From Shewanella cyperi (GTDB taxonomy: Bacteria; Pseudomonadota; Gammaproteobacteria; Enterobacterales; Shewanellaceae): a DNA stretch of 64,000 nucleotides. Under the pieces are notes generated by a model. It was not told the origin of the DNA. It made no database searches and saw nothing but the letters and a program-made list of their open reading frames with translations. Position numbers and translations under genes: made by a program. The stretch covers positions 2,499,501-2,563,500 of the forward strand of contig NZ_CP071501.1 of the NCBI RefSeq assembly GCF_017354985.1. Direction: 5' to 3'. How positions within the stretch are numbered: the stretch's first letter is position 1; every line of letters begins with the position of its first letter. This document shows positions 26,123-36,516 of the stretch, piece after piece.

Positions 26123-27519
26123 GCAACGTATTGACCCGCATCATCGACAGCAAGCAGGCCCATATAGCTTCGCTCAAGGCCCGTTTTACGGAAGCCTCTT
26201 TGCAACCCAAGGTATCAGACCGCAGCCTGAAAGACGCGCTCTCGGGCGAAAGCGCCGGATTTATTCTGGAGTGTAAAAAGGCCAGCCCCTCCAAGGGGCT
26301 TATTCGCGCCGACTTCGACCCTGTGGCCATAGCAAAGGTGTATGACCGCTATGCCGCCGCCGTGTCTGTGCTGACCGACGAGCAGTATTTTCAGGGCGAT
26401 ATGGACTATATCCCCAAGGTGCGGGCGGCCATCAGTCAACCCGTGCTGTGCAAGGACTTTTTTATCTCCACCTATCAGGTGCGGCTGGCTGCCCATCAGG
26501 GCGCCGATGCCATATTGCTGATGCTGAGCGTGCTGGATGACACCCAATATCGGGAGCTGGCGGCTGAGGCGGCCAAATATCGGCTCGACACCCTGACCGA
26601 GGTCAGCAATGATGAGGAACTTGCGCGCGCTATTGCCTTGGGCGCCCCCATCATAGGTATCAACAATCGCAATTTGCGGGACTTGTCCACAAATCTCGCC
26701 ACCACAGAGGCGCTGGCGCCACGCATCCCGGAAGGGACGCTGATTATCAGCGAGTCGGGGATCTACACCCAGGCGCAGGTGCGCCGTTTGGCACCCCTGG
26801 TGGATGGTTTCCTGGTGGGCAGCTCACTGATGGCGGAGCAGGATTTGGATCTTGCCTGTCGCAGGCTGATTTTCGGCGCCAACAAGGTGTGCGGCCTTGG
26901 CCGGGAGGCAGACCTTGAGACTGTGGCCAAAGCCGGTGGCGTCTATGGCGGATTGATTTTTGCCGCCAAATCCCCCCGGGCGGTGGACTTGCCCAAGGCC
27001 AGGGCGCTTTGCGCCGCCAACGATGAAGCGCAGCAGCGGCTCGCCATGGTCGGGGTCTTTGTGGATACGGCGCCAGCGGAAATTGCCGCCATTGCGGCTG
27101 AACTGAAACTGGCCGCTGTGCAACTGCACGGCAACGAGTCCGAGGCTGATATCAATACCCTGCGAGACTTGCTACCGGCTGGGACTGAGATTTGGAAAGC
27201 GGTGGCCGTGCAGCAGGGCAAACCCGGCGCCATACCCAGCAGCATACCAAGCGCTATCCCCGGCAATGCCGACCGCTTGCTGTACGACAGCCAGAGCGCA
27301 GGGCAATTCGGTGGCACAGGTATCAGTTTTGACTGGCAACTGGACCTGCCGGACCGCAGTGAGGCCATGTTGGCCGGAGGCCTGAGCCCAGCCAACGCCT
27401 TTGACGCCGCCGGGGCCGGTTTCCTGGGACTGGATTTCAACTCAGGGCTGGAAAGCGCCCCCGGGGTCAAAGATCCGGCCCTGATAGCCGCGGCCTTTGC
27501 CGCCCTGCGCCGCTACTAG
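26119..27519 (+). CDS. trpCF: Bifunctional indole-3-glycerol phosphate synthase / phosphoribosylanthranilate isomerase
   Basis: 466 residues. The N-terminal IGPS domain (about 1-255) shows ILECKKASPSKG and GINNRNLRDLST; the C-terminal PRAI domain shows NKVCGLGREADLE with the catalytic Cys and GGTGISFDW near the catalytic Asp. The fused order is that of E. coli TrpC. The PRAI part contains a proline/serine-rich stretch (GAIPSSIPSAIPG, about residues 370-382) that looks like a short local repeat and is probably a loop insertion. trpB starts 78 bases later, the only real gap in the operon. Confidence 0.96.
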   Translation: MSNVLTRIIDSKQAHIASLKARFTEASLQPKVSDRSLKDALSGESAGFILECKKASPSKGLIRADFDPVAIAKVYDRYAAAVSVLTDEQYFQGDMDYIPKVRAAISQPVLCKDFFISTYQVRLAAHQGADAILLMLSVLDDTQYRELAAEAAKYRLDTLTEVSNDEELARAIALGAPIIGINNRNLRDLSTNLATTEALAPRIPEGTLIISESGIYTQAQVRRLAPLVDGFLVGSSLMAEQDLDLACRRLIFGANKVCGLGREADLETVAKAGGVYGGLIFAAKSPRAVDLPKARALCAANDEAQQRLAMVGVFVDTAPAEIAAIAAELKLAAVQLHGNESEADINTLRDLLPAGTEIWKAVAVQQGKPGAIPSSIPSAIPGNADRLLYDSQSAGQFGGTGISFDWQLDLPDRSEAMLAGGLSPANAFDAAGAGFLGLDFNSGLESAPGVKDPALIAAAFAALRRY

Positions 27520-27597
27520 CAAACGGCCAACAGCCCTGCGCGCAACAACAGAATTTGAATATGATTGGAAAGTTTAATTATCAACGGAGACAAGCAC

Positions 27598-28866
27598 ATG
27601 GGTGACTTGAAGCTCAACCCCTACTTCGGCGAATACGGCGGCATGTATGTGCCGCAAATTTTGGTGCCGGCCCTCAAGCAGCTGGAAAGCGCCTTTGTTG
27701 AGGCCCAGCAGGATCCGGCCTTCGCCGCCGAATTCACCGATCTGCTGAAAAACTATGCCGGGCGCCCCACGGCGCTGACCCTAACCCGCAACCTGTCTCC
27801 CAACCCCAAGGTGAAAATTTACCTCAAGCGCGAGGATCTGCTTCACGGCGGCGCCCACAAGACCAATCAGGTGCTGGGCCAGGCGCTGCTGGCCAAACGC
27901 ATGGGCAAGAAGGAGATCATCGCCGAGACCGGTGCCGGTCAGCACGGGGTCGCCACCGCCTTGGCCTGTGCCCTGCTGGGGCTTAAGTGCAAGGTCTACA
28001 TGGGTGCCAAGGACGTGGCCCGTCAGAGTCCAAACGTATTCCGCATGCGCCTGATGGGCGCCGAAGTCATTCCGGTCACCTCGGGCTCCGCCACCCTCAA
28101 GGATGCCTGTAACGAAGCCATGCGCGACTGGTCAGGCAGCTATGACAGGGCCCACTACCTGCTTGGCACCGCCGCCGGTCCCCATCCCTTCCCCACCATA
28201 GTGCGTGAGTTCCAGCGCATGATAGGCGAAGAAACCAAGGCGCAGATGCTGGAAAAAGAAGGTCGCCTGCCCGATGCCGTCATTGCCTGTGTCGGCGGTG
28301 GCTCCAACGCCATCGGCATGTTCGCCGACTTTATCGATGAGCCCTCGGTGGAGCTTATCGGGGTGGAACCTGCCGGTAAGGGCATAGACACGCCGATGCA
28401 CGGCGCACCGCTCAAGCACGGCAAGACAGGGATTTTTTTCGGCATGAAGGCCCCCCTGATGCAGGACTGCCACGGTCAGATTGAGGAGTCCTACTCCATT
28501 TCCGCCGGCCTCGACTTCCCCTCGGTGGGCCCCCAGCACGCCTATCTCAATGCCACCGGCCGCGCCAGGTATGAGTCGGCCACCGATGATGAGGCGCTCG
28601 ATGCCTTCCAGCTGCTGGCCCGCAGCGAAGGGATAATCCCGGCGCTGGAATCGGCCCACGCCCTGGCCTATGCCCTGAAATTTGCCCGTGAATGCACCGA
28701 GGACAAGATATTGGTGGTCAACCTGTCCGGTCGCGGTGACAAGGACATTTTCACAGTGTCAGACATACTGGAGGCCCGCGAGTCGGCAAGCGCCAGCCAA
28801 GCAAAAGAAAGCAGCCAGGTAAACGAAAGCAGCAAAGCAAACAACAGCGAGGGAGAGCCCCAATGA
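27598..28866 (+). CDS. trpB: Tryptophan synthase beta chain
   Basis: 422 residues from [15 protein letters not shown]. The PLP lysine is in GGAHKTNQ and the phosphate-binding loop in GGGSNAIG; the core ends at [16 protein letters not shown] as in E. coli. It condenses indole and serine to tryptophan in the alpha2-beta2 complex. GGAG lies before the ATG at 27598; an in-frame start at 27565 would add 11 residues not seen in the family. About 25 extra residues follow the usual end, a Ser/Ala/Glu/Asn-rich tail encoded by short repeats, before a 4-base overlap with trpA. Confidence 0.96.
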   Translation: MGDLKLNPYFGEYGGMYVPQILVPALKQLESAFVEAQQDPAFAAEFTDLLKNYAGRPTALTLTRNLSPNPKVKIYLKREDLLHGGAHKTNQVLGQALLAKRMGKKEIIAETGAGQHGVATALACALLGLKCKVYMGAKDVARQSPNVFRMRLMGAEVIPVTSGSATLKDACNEAMRDWSGSYDRAHYLLGTAAGPHPFPTIVREFQRMIGEETKAQMLEKEGRLPDAVIACVGGGSNAIGMFADFIDEPSVELIGVEPAGKGIDTPMHGAPLKHGKTGIFFGMKAPLMQDCHGQIEESYSISAGLDFPSVGPQHAYLNATGRARYESATDDEALDAFQLLARSEGIIPALESAHALAYALKFARECTEDKILVVNLSGRGDKDIFTVSDILEARESASASQAKESSQVNESSKANNSEGEPQ

Positions 28867-29663
28867 ACCGTTATCAAACCAGCTTTGCCCGCTTAGCGGC
28901 CGAAGGTCGCGGCGCCTTTGTGCCCTTCGTGACCCTCGGTGACCCAACACCAGACCTCAGCCTGGCCATTGTCGATGCCCTGGTGGCGGGCGGCGCTGAT
29001 TGCCTGGAGCTCGGCTTCCCCTTCTCCGATCCCCTGGCCGATGGCCCGGTTATTCAGGGCGCCAACCTGCGGGCGTTGCAGTCGGGCACCACCCCGGACA
29101 CCTGTTTTGCCATGATTGCTGAAATTCGTGCCAAATACCCCGAGCTGCCCATAGGCCTGCTGCTGTACGCCAATCTGGTGTATGCCAACGGCATAGATAA
29201 TTTCTACGCCCGGGCCAAGGCCGCCGGTGTGGATTCGGTGCTGATAGCCGATGTGCCGGTGGAAGAGTCTGCCCCCTTTGTGGCCTCAGCCAAGGCCCAC
29301 GGCATAGCGCCGATATTTATCGCCCCGCCCAATGCCGATGCCGACACCTTGAAGCAGGTGGCCGAGCTGGGTGAAGGCTACACCTATCTTTTGTCCCGGG
29401 CCGGAGTCACGGGCACAGATACCAAGGCCGGCACACCTGTGGAGACCATACTCCGCACCCTGGCCGAATTCGATGCCCCGCCGCCACTGCTGGGCTTTGG
29501 TATTGCCCAGCCACAACAGGTCCGGGACGCCATTGCCGCCGGCGCCGCCGGGGCGATTTCGGGGTCGGCCGTGGTCAAGCTGATTGAGACCCACAGGGAT
29601 AATCCAGCCGCCCTTATCGCCGAGCTAAAGAGCTTTAGCCAAGCCATGAAGGCCGCGACTTAA
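28863..29663 (+). CDS. trpA: Tryptophan synthase alpha chain
   Basis: 266 residues, a TIM barrel. The catalytic Glu and Asp are in [20 protein letters not shown], and the phosphate loop region is in [13 protein letters not shown] and [12 protein letters not shown]. It cleaves indole-3-glycerol phosphate to indole, channelled to TrpB. The ATG overlaps the trpB stop. Last gene of the operon, followed by a terminator. Confidence 0.97.
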   Translation: MNRYQTSFARLAAEGRGAFVPFVTLGDPTPDLSLAIVDALVAGGADCLELGFPFSDPLADGPVIQGANLRALQSGTTPDTCFAMIAEIRAKYPELPIGLLLYANLVYANGIDNFYARAKAAGVDSVLIADVPVEESAPFVASAKAHGIAPIFIAPPNADADTLKQVAELGEGYTYLLSRAGVTGTDTKAGTPVETILRTLAEFDAPPPLLGFGIAQPQQVRDAIAAGAAGAISGSAVVKLIETHRDNPAALIAELKSFSQAMKAAT

Positions 29664-29723
29664 GCGCTCCCGGCAAGCCCTTATTTTGCCTTCCAAGGCA
29701 CATAGAGAATCGCTGATGACATT

Positions 29724-29756
29724 GAGGGCCACCCACAAACCGGGTGGCCCTTTTTA
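29724..29756 (+). terminator. Terminator of the trp operon
   Basis: GGGCCACCC (about 29726-29734) and GGGTGGCCC (about 29742-29750) with a short loop and five T following. Confidence 0.92.
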
Positions 29757-29793
29757 TATCCGGCCCTGGAAGCTGGCCAACAGTTTGAAAAGA

Positions 29794-29822
29794 TTGACTC
29801 TCTTTGATTCTTGCCCTACAAA
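29794..29822 (+). promoter_or_regulatory. Probable sigma-70 promoter for the isochorismatase-like gene
   Basis: TTGACT at 29794-29799 and TACAAA at 29817-29822 with a 17-base spacer, about 55 bases before the start codon. Confidence 0.5.
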
Positions 29823-29877
29823 AGAGGCTTAATCCCAGATCCGGTATTGGAAGCAGGATCAGCTAAGGAGCGGTCTT

Positions 29878-30414
29878 ATGACCAAGGCATTATTGGTTAT
29901 CGATGTACAGAAGCTGCTGTTTGAGAACGGCAATCCCCCCCATGAGGCACACGCCGTCATCGACAGGATCAACAGCCTGAGCCAGCAGGCGCGGGATTCC
30001 GACATGCCGGTTATCTTTATCCAGCATGAACAGGAAGGTACACCCATCGCCCGTGACAGCGACGGCTGGCAACTGGCCACGGGCCTTGTGGCCGAAGAAG
30101 ATGACTTTCGGGTTGGCAAAAGCACCCCGGACTCCTTCAATGGCACAGGGCTCAAATCCCTGCTGGACGAGCTCGATGTGACCGAACTGGTGATCTGCGG
30201 CTATGCCAGCGAGTTCTGCGTTGACACCACGGTGCGCCGCGCCCTGGCCCTGGGTTATCCCGTGACCCTGGTAACGGATGCGCACACCACAGCCAACAAG
30301 CCCCATTTGGATGCCGCCAGCATAATCGCCCACCACAACGCCACCCTGTGCAGTATCAAAAGCTTCGGTGTGGTTGCCACCGGCGTCAGCACTAACGATT
30401 GGCTAGCGGAATAA
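29878..30414 (+). CDS. Cysteine hydrolase, isochorismatase family
   Basis: 178 residues. The expected Asp-Lys-Cys triad is visible: Asp in LLVIDVQ (residue 9), Lys in FRVGKSTPDSF, and Cys in GYASEFCVDTTVRR, with the cis-peptide region before it. This fold covers nicotinamidases and several amide hydrolases; the substrate is not predictable from sequence. TAAGGAG precedes the ATG and a promoter is visible upstream, so it is probably its own unit after the trp terminator. Confidence 0.85.
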   Translation: MTKALLVIDVQKLLFENGNPPHEAHAVIDRINSLSQQARDSDMPVIFIQHEQEGTPIARDSDGWQLATGLVAEEDDFRVGKSTPDSFNGTGLKSLLDELDVTELVICGYASEFCVDTTVRRALALGYPVTLVTDAHTTANKPHLDAASIIAHHNATLCSIKSFGVVATGVSTNDWLAE

Positions 30415-30500
30415 TGGGCCGCCAAGCCGCCCGGGAGCCTGTTTAACGGCCTGCCCGGGCGTGCTACACTCGCTGCTTTGCCGTCTTGTTTGGGATTTCC

Positions 30501-31046
30501 ATGAAACAACTGCTGGACTTTCTGCCGCTGCTGGTCTTTTTCATCGTCTATAAATTTTTTGATATCTATGCAGCCACCGGCGCACTTATCGCCGCCAGTG
30601 TGCTGCAATTGATAGCGACCTTTGTTATCTACCGTAAAATCGAAAAGATGCTCTGGTTCACCTTCACCCTGGTCTTGCTGTTCGGCAGCATGACGCTGAT
30701 TTTCCACAATGACGCCTTTATCAAATGGAAGGTCACCATCATTTATGGCGTGTTTGCCACTATCTTCGCCGTGACCCAGCTGATGGGCCGCCCCGTACTC
30801 AAGTCACTGCTGGGGCAGGAACTGAGGGTGGCAGACAAATATTGGGCCAGGGTCAGCTGGTACTGGGTGGCATTCTTTGTCAGCTGCGGCCTTGGCAATA
30901 TCTATGTGGCCTTTGAGCTGCCACTGGAAGTCTGGGTGAATTTCAAGGTGTTTGGCCTCACGGCTCTGACCTTAATCAACCTGTTTGGCACAGTATTTTA
31001 TCTCTACAAGCATTTACCCGAAGAGCAACAGAAGGAACTTAAATGA
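30501..31046 (+). CDS. yciB: Inner-membrane intracellular septation protein
   Basis: 181 residues with about five membrane helices; [25 protein letters not shown] and [20 protein letters not shown] are typical of the YciB/IspA septation family. In E. coli YciB helps maintain envelope integrity with DcrB and interacts with elongation and division proteins. Its stop overlaps the yciI start by 4 bases; yciB-yciI adjacency matches E. coli. Start at 30501 preferred over an in-frame ATG at 30486. Confidence 0.92.
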   Translation: MKQLLDFLPLLVFFIVYKFFDIYAATGALIAASVLQLIATFVIYRKIEKMLWFTFTLVLLFGSMTLIFHNDAFIKWKVTIIYGVFATIFAVTQLMGRPVLKSLLGQELRVADKYWARVSWYWVAFFVSCGLGNIYVAFELPLEVWVNFKVFGLTALTLINLFGTVFYLYKHLPEEQQKELK

Positions 31047-31345
31047 TGTGGTACATGATCTCTTCCCAGGACGTTGAAAACAGCCTGGAAAAACGTCTGG
31101 CAGCCCGTCCCGCCCATTTGGCCAGATTACAGGAGCTGGCCGATGAAGGTCGCCTGTTGACCGCGGGCCCACATCCGGCCATCGACAGCGAGAATCCCGG
31201 CGAAGCGGGTTTCTCCGGCTCCCTGGTGGTTGCCGAGTTTGAATCCCTGGAAGCGGCCAAGGCCTGGGCCGATGCCGATCCTTATATCGCCGCCGGTGTC
31301 TACGCCAGCGTGATAGTCAAACCCTTCAAGCGAGTGCTGCCCTGA
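31043..31345 (+). CDS. yciI: YciI family protein
   Basis: 100 residues starting [19 protein letters not shown] ferredoxin-like fold family; the conserved GPHP turn near residue 43 and [12 protein letters not shown] near the end are diagnostic, with the His and Asp proposed as a catalytic dyad. Biochemical role unsettled. Overlaps yciB by 4 bases and shares one base with the xthA start (TGATG). Confidence 0.9.
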   Translation: MMWYMISSQDVENSLEKRLAARPAHLARLQELADEGRLLTAGPHPAIDSENPGEAGFSGSLVVAEFESLEAAKAWADADPYIAAGVYASVIVKPFKRVLP

Positions 31346-32157
31346 TGAAGATTGTCTCCTTCAATATCAATGGCCTGCGCTCTCGCCTGCACCAGTTGCA
31401 GGCGCTTATCGATACCCAGCGGCCGGATATCATAGGCCTGCAGGAAACCAAGGTCCACGATGAGGCCTTCCCTCTGGAAGACGTGCTGGCCATGGGCTAC
31501 AAGGTGCATTACCACGGTGGCAAGGCCCATTACGGGGTTGCCCTGCTGTCCAAAGAAGAGCCTGAATCTGTGTCCAAGGGTTTCCCCTGGGATGAAGAGG
31601 ACGCCCAGCGCCGACTGATCATGGGCCAATTCCGTCAGGCCAATGGCCGACTGTTGACAGTGATCAACGGCTATTTCCCCCAGGGTGAAAGCCGTGACCA
31701 CGAAACCAAGTTCCCCGCCAAGCGCAAGTTCTACGCCGATCTGCAGCGCCTGCTCAGCGAGTCCTTCAGTCCGGATCAGGATATTGCCGTCATAGGTGAT
31801 ATCAATATCTCGCCAATCGATCTCGACATAGGCATAGGCGAAGTGAATGCCAAACGCTGGCTCAAGACCGGCAAGTGCAGCTTCCTGCCGGAAGAGCGCG
31901 AGTGGCTGGCAACCCTGAAATCCTGGGGCTTTGATGACAGCTTCCGTCTGCTGCATCCGGAGCAGGATGGGGTTTACTCCTGGTTCGATTACCGCAGCAA
32001 GGGTTTCGATGACAATCGTGGCCTGCGCATCGATGTGATCCTGACCACAGCCAGCCTGAGCCAAAGGCTCAAGGCCTCAGGTGTGGACTACGAGTTGAGG
32101 GCCATGGAAAAGCCCTCGGACCATGCCCCGGTGTGGAGCGAGTTCAGCCCGGCCTGA
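31345..32157 (+). CDS. xthA: Exodeoxyribonuclease III
   Basis: 270 residues of the EEP nuclease family: [19 protein letters not shown] with the metal-binding Glu, [15 protein letters not shown] with the active-site Asp/Asn, RIDVILTT and SDHAPVW with the catalytic His. It is the main AP endonuclease and 3' repair exonuclease. Translationally coupled to yciI, so DNA repair is here cotranscribed with yciB and yciI. Followed by a terminator. Confidence 0.95.
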   Translation: MKIVSFNINGLRSRLHQLQALIDTQRPDIIGLQETKVHDEAFPLEDVLAMGYKVHYHGGKAHYGVALLSKEEPESVSKGFPWDEEDAQRRLIMGQFRQANGRLLTVINGYFPQGESRDHETKFPAKRKFYADLQRLLSESFSPDQDIAVIGDINISPIDLDIGIGEVNAKRWLKTGKCSFLPEEREWLATLKSWGFDDSFRLLHPEQDGVYSWFDYRSKGFDDNRGLRIDVILTTASLSQRLKASGVDYELRAMEKPSDHAPVWSEFSPA

Positions 32158-32178
32158 CACGGCTAACATGACACAGCT

Positions 32179-32207
32179 AAAAAGGGGCGCTCACGGCGCC
32201 CCTTTTC
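32179..32207. terminator. Terminator between convergent xthA and chemoreceptor genes
   Basis: AAAAGGGGCGC / GCGCCCCTTTT around TCACG, close to both stops; usable on both strands. Confidence 0.88.
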
Positions 32208-32236
32208 TATTCAGACAGGTTCATTCAAACACTTAA

Positions 32237-33670
32237 TCAGACACGGTACCTGTGCAGTATGTCATCCAGACCAGCCGACGCCTTGTCGAGATCCTGTGAC
32301 AGGGCCAGGGCCCTGTGGGCGTTGTCGCTTATCACTCCGGATTGACTGCGGATCTCATTGAGCTGATGGCTTATCTCCCGACAGGCCACACTTTGCTGCT
32401 CAGCCGAAGCGGCTATCTGACTGGCCATGTCAAACACCTGATTGACCGAGTCGGCCATTTGCGCCACATCATCCCCCACCAAGGCAATGGCCTCACGGCG
32501 GGTATCGGCCTCTGTCACTATCTCCCCGGTAATGTTCGCCAGTCCCCGGGTACCGGATTGCAGACTCTCTATCATGCCCTGAATTTCCACCGTTGCCTGC
32601 TGGGTGCGCCCGGCCAGGGTACGCACCTCGTCAGCCACCACGGCAAAACCCCGACCCTGCTCGCCGGCGCGGGCCGCCTCAATGGCGGCATTCAGCGCCA
32701 GCAAATTGGTCTGCTCGGAAATACTGTTGATTGTGGTCACCACCGCATTGATTTCGGTCGCTTCACGGGACAGGGCACTGACCGAGTCCGAGGCGCTGCC
32801 AATCTTGCCCGACAGGGTCGCAATGCCCTGCACGGTTGCCGCAATCCGCTGCTGACTGGCGTTAACGGCGCCGGCGTTGGACTTGGTTTGGCTTGACGTC
32901 AGACTGGCATTGGCCGAAACCTCTTCGATGGCATTGGCCATTTCAGACATGGCCACCGTCACCGAATCAAGAAAATGATGTTGGTTGCGGATAAGGTCAT
33001 CGCTGGCCTTGGCCTGCTGATTGAACTCCCTGGCCGCCTTCGACAGGGTTTCGGCGTTGCCGCCGATGGCGGCCACCATATCGCTCATGTTATCCGCGCA
33101 GCGATCGATTTCCCTGGCAATCAAACTGAAATCATCGGTACCGAAAAAGTTGAGTCTTTGGGTCAAATCTCCGTCTGCCAGACGCTTGATGGCCATGTAC
33201 ATGTCCCATAAACCACCCCCAAGGGAAGTGGAAATCCAGTAGCTGAGCTGAAACAAGGGCAACAAACCCAGGGCAGCGAGCCACAGCATCAAGCTGGCAT
33301 CACCGCGGGCCTCGGCCTCACGACTTCTTACCTGCTCGCTGTAGCCCAGGCTTTGCCCCTGCCATTGCCCGGTGGCCGTGACCGTATCACCGCGCCGCCC
33401 GGCTCTGGATTGGGGTTCAAGCCCAAGTGCCGTCATCAACGCCGGTCTGGCATCTTCGGATACCGAATCCAGGGCTGCCAATTTGGCATCCAGGGCAGCC
33501 TGCACGGCCCTGGCACTGCCATCTTCAATCAGTTTCAGCTCAAGACGGTAATTGGCCAGCGCCACAGCGGCCGTGATGGCCGCCACCATGGAGCACACGA
33601 CCCAGAACTTGCCATTAAGGCTCAGCTTGATCAGTAGAGCGTCAATTTTACGAAAGGTGATTTGTTTCAT
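32237..33670 (-). CDS. Methyl-accepting chemotaxis protein
   Basis: 477 residues. First membrane helix about 22-41, a short periplasmic part of about 85 residues, second helix about 127-147, then a HAMP-like segment ([17 protein letters not shown]) and the MCP signalling domain with the hairpin tip [20 protein letters not shown] followed by [15 protein letters not shown]. The periplasmic domain is too small for dCACHE or a four-helix bundle of normal size, so the ligand is unknown. No C-terminal NWETF-type pentapeptide. Monocistronic. Confidence 0.93.
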   Translation of the reverse strand: MKQITFRKIDALLIKLSLNGKFWVVCSMVAAITAAVALANYRLELKLIEDGSARAVQAALDAKLAALDSVSEDARPALMTALGLEPQSRAGRRGDTVTATGQWQGQSLGYSEQVRSREAEARGDASLMLWLAALGLLPLFQLSYWISTSLGGGLWDMYMAIKRLADGDLTQRLNFFGTDDFSLIAREIDRCADNMSDMVAAIGGNAETLSKAAREFNQQAKASDDLIRNQHHFLDSVTVAMSEMANAIEEVSANASLTSSQTKSNAGAVNASQQRIAATVQGIATLSGKIGSASDSVSALSREATEINAVVTTINSISEQTNLLALNAAIEAARAGEQGRGFAVVADEVRTLAGRTQQATVEIQGMIESLQSGTRGLANITGEIVTEADTRREAIALVGDDVAQMADSVNQVFDMASQIAASAEQQSVACREISHQLNEIRSQSGVISDNAHRALALSQDLDKASAGLDDILHRYRV

Positions 33671-33755
33671 CTTATGCTTCCTTCACCGTTGCGCGGCTGC
33701 ATTGCCAAGTATAGTTGGCCGCAACCGGAACACAGTGTGGCTATGTTCCCAAGTC

Positions 33756-34232
33756 CTATGCCTTAAGCCCTTCAATACCCAGATATTGCAGCAGTTGCTC
33801 TATGGCCGAGGTCAGCTTGGCCATGGCCAGCCCCAAGGCCGCGCCCAACATAAGGGGGAGCAAAGCCACCACAGGCTCGCCACCGGCCACAAACAGGCCG
33901 CAGCAGCCGATAAAAGCGGCAGGAATAAAAGACAGGGCCCTGTGGCAAGCCTGCAGGCACATGGCGGAGGTAGCCACACCGGTCAGCAGATAACCGAGCC
34001 AGGGAGTCGGCATAGCGCCACCGCCCTTGAGTATCAGCCAGGCCCAGAACAGGCCCGATATTAAGGTCAGGTTGCAATATAACCAGCCCTTGGCATCAAG
34101 CCGGCCTTGGGCGAAGAAGGCGCTGCAACCGAGAAAGCCTGCCACTGTCAGCAGGCCGAAGTGATCGGCAAACGCGGCCCAAACGGCCGCCAATAGCCCG
34201 GCAGCGATCGCCGCCGGCATACGGTTCCACAT
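33756..34232 (-). CDS. DUF1097-like membrane protein
   Basis: 158 residues, almost entirely hydrophobic, with four or five predicted helices (AAIAAGLLAAVWAAF, LLTVAGFLGCSAFFA, LTLISGLFWAWLIL, FIPAAFIGCCGLFVAG, LPLMLGAALGLAMAKL). Length and layout resemble DUF1097 integral membrane proteins; the match is by pattern only. Function unknown. No clear operon partner. Confidence 0.6.
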   Translation of the reverse strand: MWNRMPAAIAAGLLAAVWAAFADHFGLLTVAGFLGCSAFFAQGRLDAKGWLYCNLTLISGLFWAWLILKGGGAMPTPWLGYLLTGVATSAMCLQACHRALSFIPAAFIGCCGLFVAGGEPVVALLPLMLGAALGLAMAKLTSAIEQLLQYLGIEGLKA

Positions 34233-34338
34233 GATTAACCCCGGATTTTGTATTTTTAGTTTGGTAAAAATACGTCAATCAAGGCTGCAAAAACCGGACT
34301 TGGGGCAAAGTTTATGAAATAAAACACCAAAACCGGCA

Positions 34339-34980
34339 TCAGCCAAATCGGGGATCCGCCACGAAGGGGTTGCTGAGGCGCTCTCTGGCAAAGGTCGACA
34401 TGGGGCCATGGCCGGGTATGAAGCTGACGTCACCGAGCGGCCATAACTTGTTTTTGATGGAGTGCAGCAACTGCTCATGATTGGAGCGTGGAAAATCGGT
34501 GCGACCTATGGAGCCATTGAACAGCACATCCCCCACCAGCGCCAGCATGTCGGCACGATGGAAAAACACCAGGTGGCCCGGCGTGTGGCCCGGGCAATGC
34601 AACACTTCCAGGCGCTCTTCCCCTATGCTGATGACATCCCCTTCCACCAGGTAACGACTGGGCTCAAACGCGGCACAAAGGGGAAAACCAAAACGTTGAC
34701 TCTGCTGCGGCAGCATCTGCAACCAGAAACTGTCATCTTCATGGGGCCCGAGGATCTCTACCCCAAAGCTTTCGGCCATTTCAACCGCGGCGCCCACATG
34801 GTCCAGGTGCCCGTGGGTTAGCAGCACTTTTTCCAGACTCAGACCAAGGCGGGATATTTCGGCGCGGATCCGCTCCGGGTTACCACCGGGATCGACCACA
34901 GCGGCCTTGAGGCTGCTTTCACACCAGAGCAAGGTGCAATTTTGCTGAAAGGGCGTCACAGGAATAATGAGATACTTCAT
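34339..34980 (-). CDS. ycbL: Metallo-beta-lactamase-fold hydrolase, YcbL-like (glyoxalase II type)
   Basis: 213 residues from MKYLIIPVTPFQQNCTLLWC. Zinc ligands: THGHLDHVGAA (HxHxDH), PGHTPGH, GDVLFNGSIGRTD and PGHGPMST. The family hydrolyses S-lactoylglutathione-type thioesters. ATG at 34980 chosen from the conserved N terminus; the frame is open to 35076. Divergent from the S33 peptidase gene. Confidence 0.9.
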   Translation of the reverse strand: MKYLIIPVTPFQQNCTLLWCESSLKAAVVDPGGNPERIRAEISRLGLSLEKVLLTHGHLDHVGAAVEMAESFGVEILGPHEDDSFWLQMLPQQSQRFGFPLCAAFEPSRYLVEGDVISIGEERLEVLHCPGHTPGHLVFFHRADMLALVGDVLFNGSIGRTDFPRSNHEQLLHSIKNKLWPLGDVSFIPGHGPMSTFARERLSNPFVADPRFG

Positions 34981-35183
34981 AAAAACTTTTGATAACAACC
35001 AGTGCGTGGAAAAACTGGCCCTAGAGTACGCCAGCCGAATGATAAATTGCCAGCCTGCAGCGGATAAAACCTGCAAACTGCGATCTGTCCGCGTCGACCG
35101 ATTTTGCGCTGAAAAAGGCTAATGGCTGCCACAGGCCGGTATTTTTGTATACAATTCGACGCACATGTCTTTCGGAGTCAGAA

Positions 35184-36473
35184 ATGCACAGCACCCAAAA
35201 ACTCGCCGGCGTTATTGCCCACAAACACCAATTCCAGGTCCCTCTGGATCACAGTCAGCCCAATGGGGCCAAGATTGATCTTTTCGTGCGCGAACTGGTC
35301 CGTTGCGGCAAGGAAAACGCCGAACTGCCCTTCCTGGTGTATTTCCAGGGCGGCCCGGGATTCGCGGCCCAAAGGCCCATGGGCGATTCAGGCTGGATTA
35401 AAAGGGCATTGGATGAATACCGGGTGCTGCTGCTCGACCAGCGTGGTACCGGGCTGTCGTCGCCCATCAATTACCAAAGCCTCGCCGGCCTGAATCCCAA
35501 TGAACAGGCCGAATACCTGAGCCATTTTCGCGCCGACAACATTGTCAGGGATGCAGAATGGGTTCGGGGCAAACTGAGCCCAGACACGCCCTGGACCATA
35601 TTGGGGCAAAGTTTCGGCGGCTTTTGTGTGCTCAACTACTTAAGCTTTGCACCACAGGGACTCAAAGAAGCCTATATCACCGGCGGCATACCGCCTCTGA
35701 GCCTCAATGCCGATGCCGTATACCGCGCCACCTATAAGCGGGTACTGCAGAAAAACCGCGACTTTCACCACCGCTTCCCCGATGCCCAGGCGCTGCTCGA
35801 CAAACTTGCCGCCCATATAACACAGCACAAGCCCAGGCTTGCCAGTGGTGAAACCCTGACGGTGGAAATGCTGCAGCTGCTCGGGATCCAATTGGGTATG
35901 GAAGGCGGCCCCGAAGCCGTGTATTACCTGCTGGAACAGGCACTGTTGCAAACCACCCAGGGCACTGTGCTCAATCCCTTTTTCGCGGTGCAATTCAGTC
36001 AGATGCTGGATTACAACAGCAATCCACTGTTTGCCGTGCTGCACGAGGCCATCTATTGCCAGGGCCAGGCGTCCGACTGGGCCGCCCACAGGGTAAGGAA
36101 CGACTATCCCGAGTTTCACTACGATGCCGACAAGCCTTTATTGCTGACCGGAGAAATGATTTACCCCTGGATGTTTGAGCAATTTGCCAGCCTTCGCCCC
36201 CTGCGCGATGCCGCACACCTGCTGGCAGCCAAGCAGGACTGGCCTGCGCTCTATGACGAGCAGCAACTGGGGCAAAACCAGGTACCCGTCGCAGCGGCCA
36301 TCTACAGCGAAGACATGTTTGTCGAGATGGAATACAGCCTGGCCACGGCGGCCAAGGTCAAGGGACTGCGCTACTGGCTGACTTCTGAATATGAGCACAA
36401 TGGCATCCGCATGGATGGTGAGCGGGTGCTGAACAGGCTAATCGCCCTTAACCGTGGCAAGCTGCTGCGCTGA
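35184..36473 (+). CDS. Alpha/beta-hydrolase, proline iminopeptidase-like (S33)
   Basis: 429 residues from MHSTQKLAGVIAHKHQFQVP. The oxyanion loop is FQGGPG, followed by LLLDQRGTGLSSP, the nucleophile elbow GQSFGGF and a late SEYEHNGIRMDG with the likely catalytic His. This is the layout of the longer S33 prolyl aminopeptidases that release N-terminal proline from peptides. No signal peptide. GGAG precedes the ATG. A 10-base palindrome, TTGTATACAA (35145-35154), lies 30 bases upstream and may be a -10 region or an operator. Confidence 0.85.
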   Translation: MHSTQKLAGVIAHKHQFQVPLDHSQPNGAKIDLFVRELVRCGKENAELPFLVYFQGGPGFAAQRPMGDSGWIKRALDEYRVLLLDQRGTGLSSPINYQSLAGLNPNEQAEYLSHFRADNIVRDAEWVRGKLSPDTPWTILGQSFGGFCVLNYLSFAPQGLKEAYITGGIPPLSLNADAVYRATYKRVLQKNRDFHHRFPDAQALLDKLAAHITQHKPRLASGETLTVEMLQLLGIQLGMEGGPEAVYYLLEQALLQTTQGTVLNPFFAVQFSQMLDYNSNPLFAVLHEAIYCQGQASDWAAHRVRNDYPEFHYDADKPLLLTGEMIYPWMFEQFASLRPLRDAAHLLAAKQDWPALYDEQQLGQNQVPVAAAIYSEDMFVEMEYSLATAAKVKGLRYWLTSEYEHNGIRMDGERVLNRLIALNRGKLLR

Positions 36474-36516
36474 GCCAATGGCGTAAGCAGATGATAAAGC
36501 GCATGACTTGGCGATA

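Noticed and set aside
26119..27519. Suspected abnormal fusion of trpC and trpF
   Set aside because: The fused IGPS-PRAI protein is the normal arrangement in enteric-type gammaproteobacteria.
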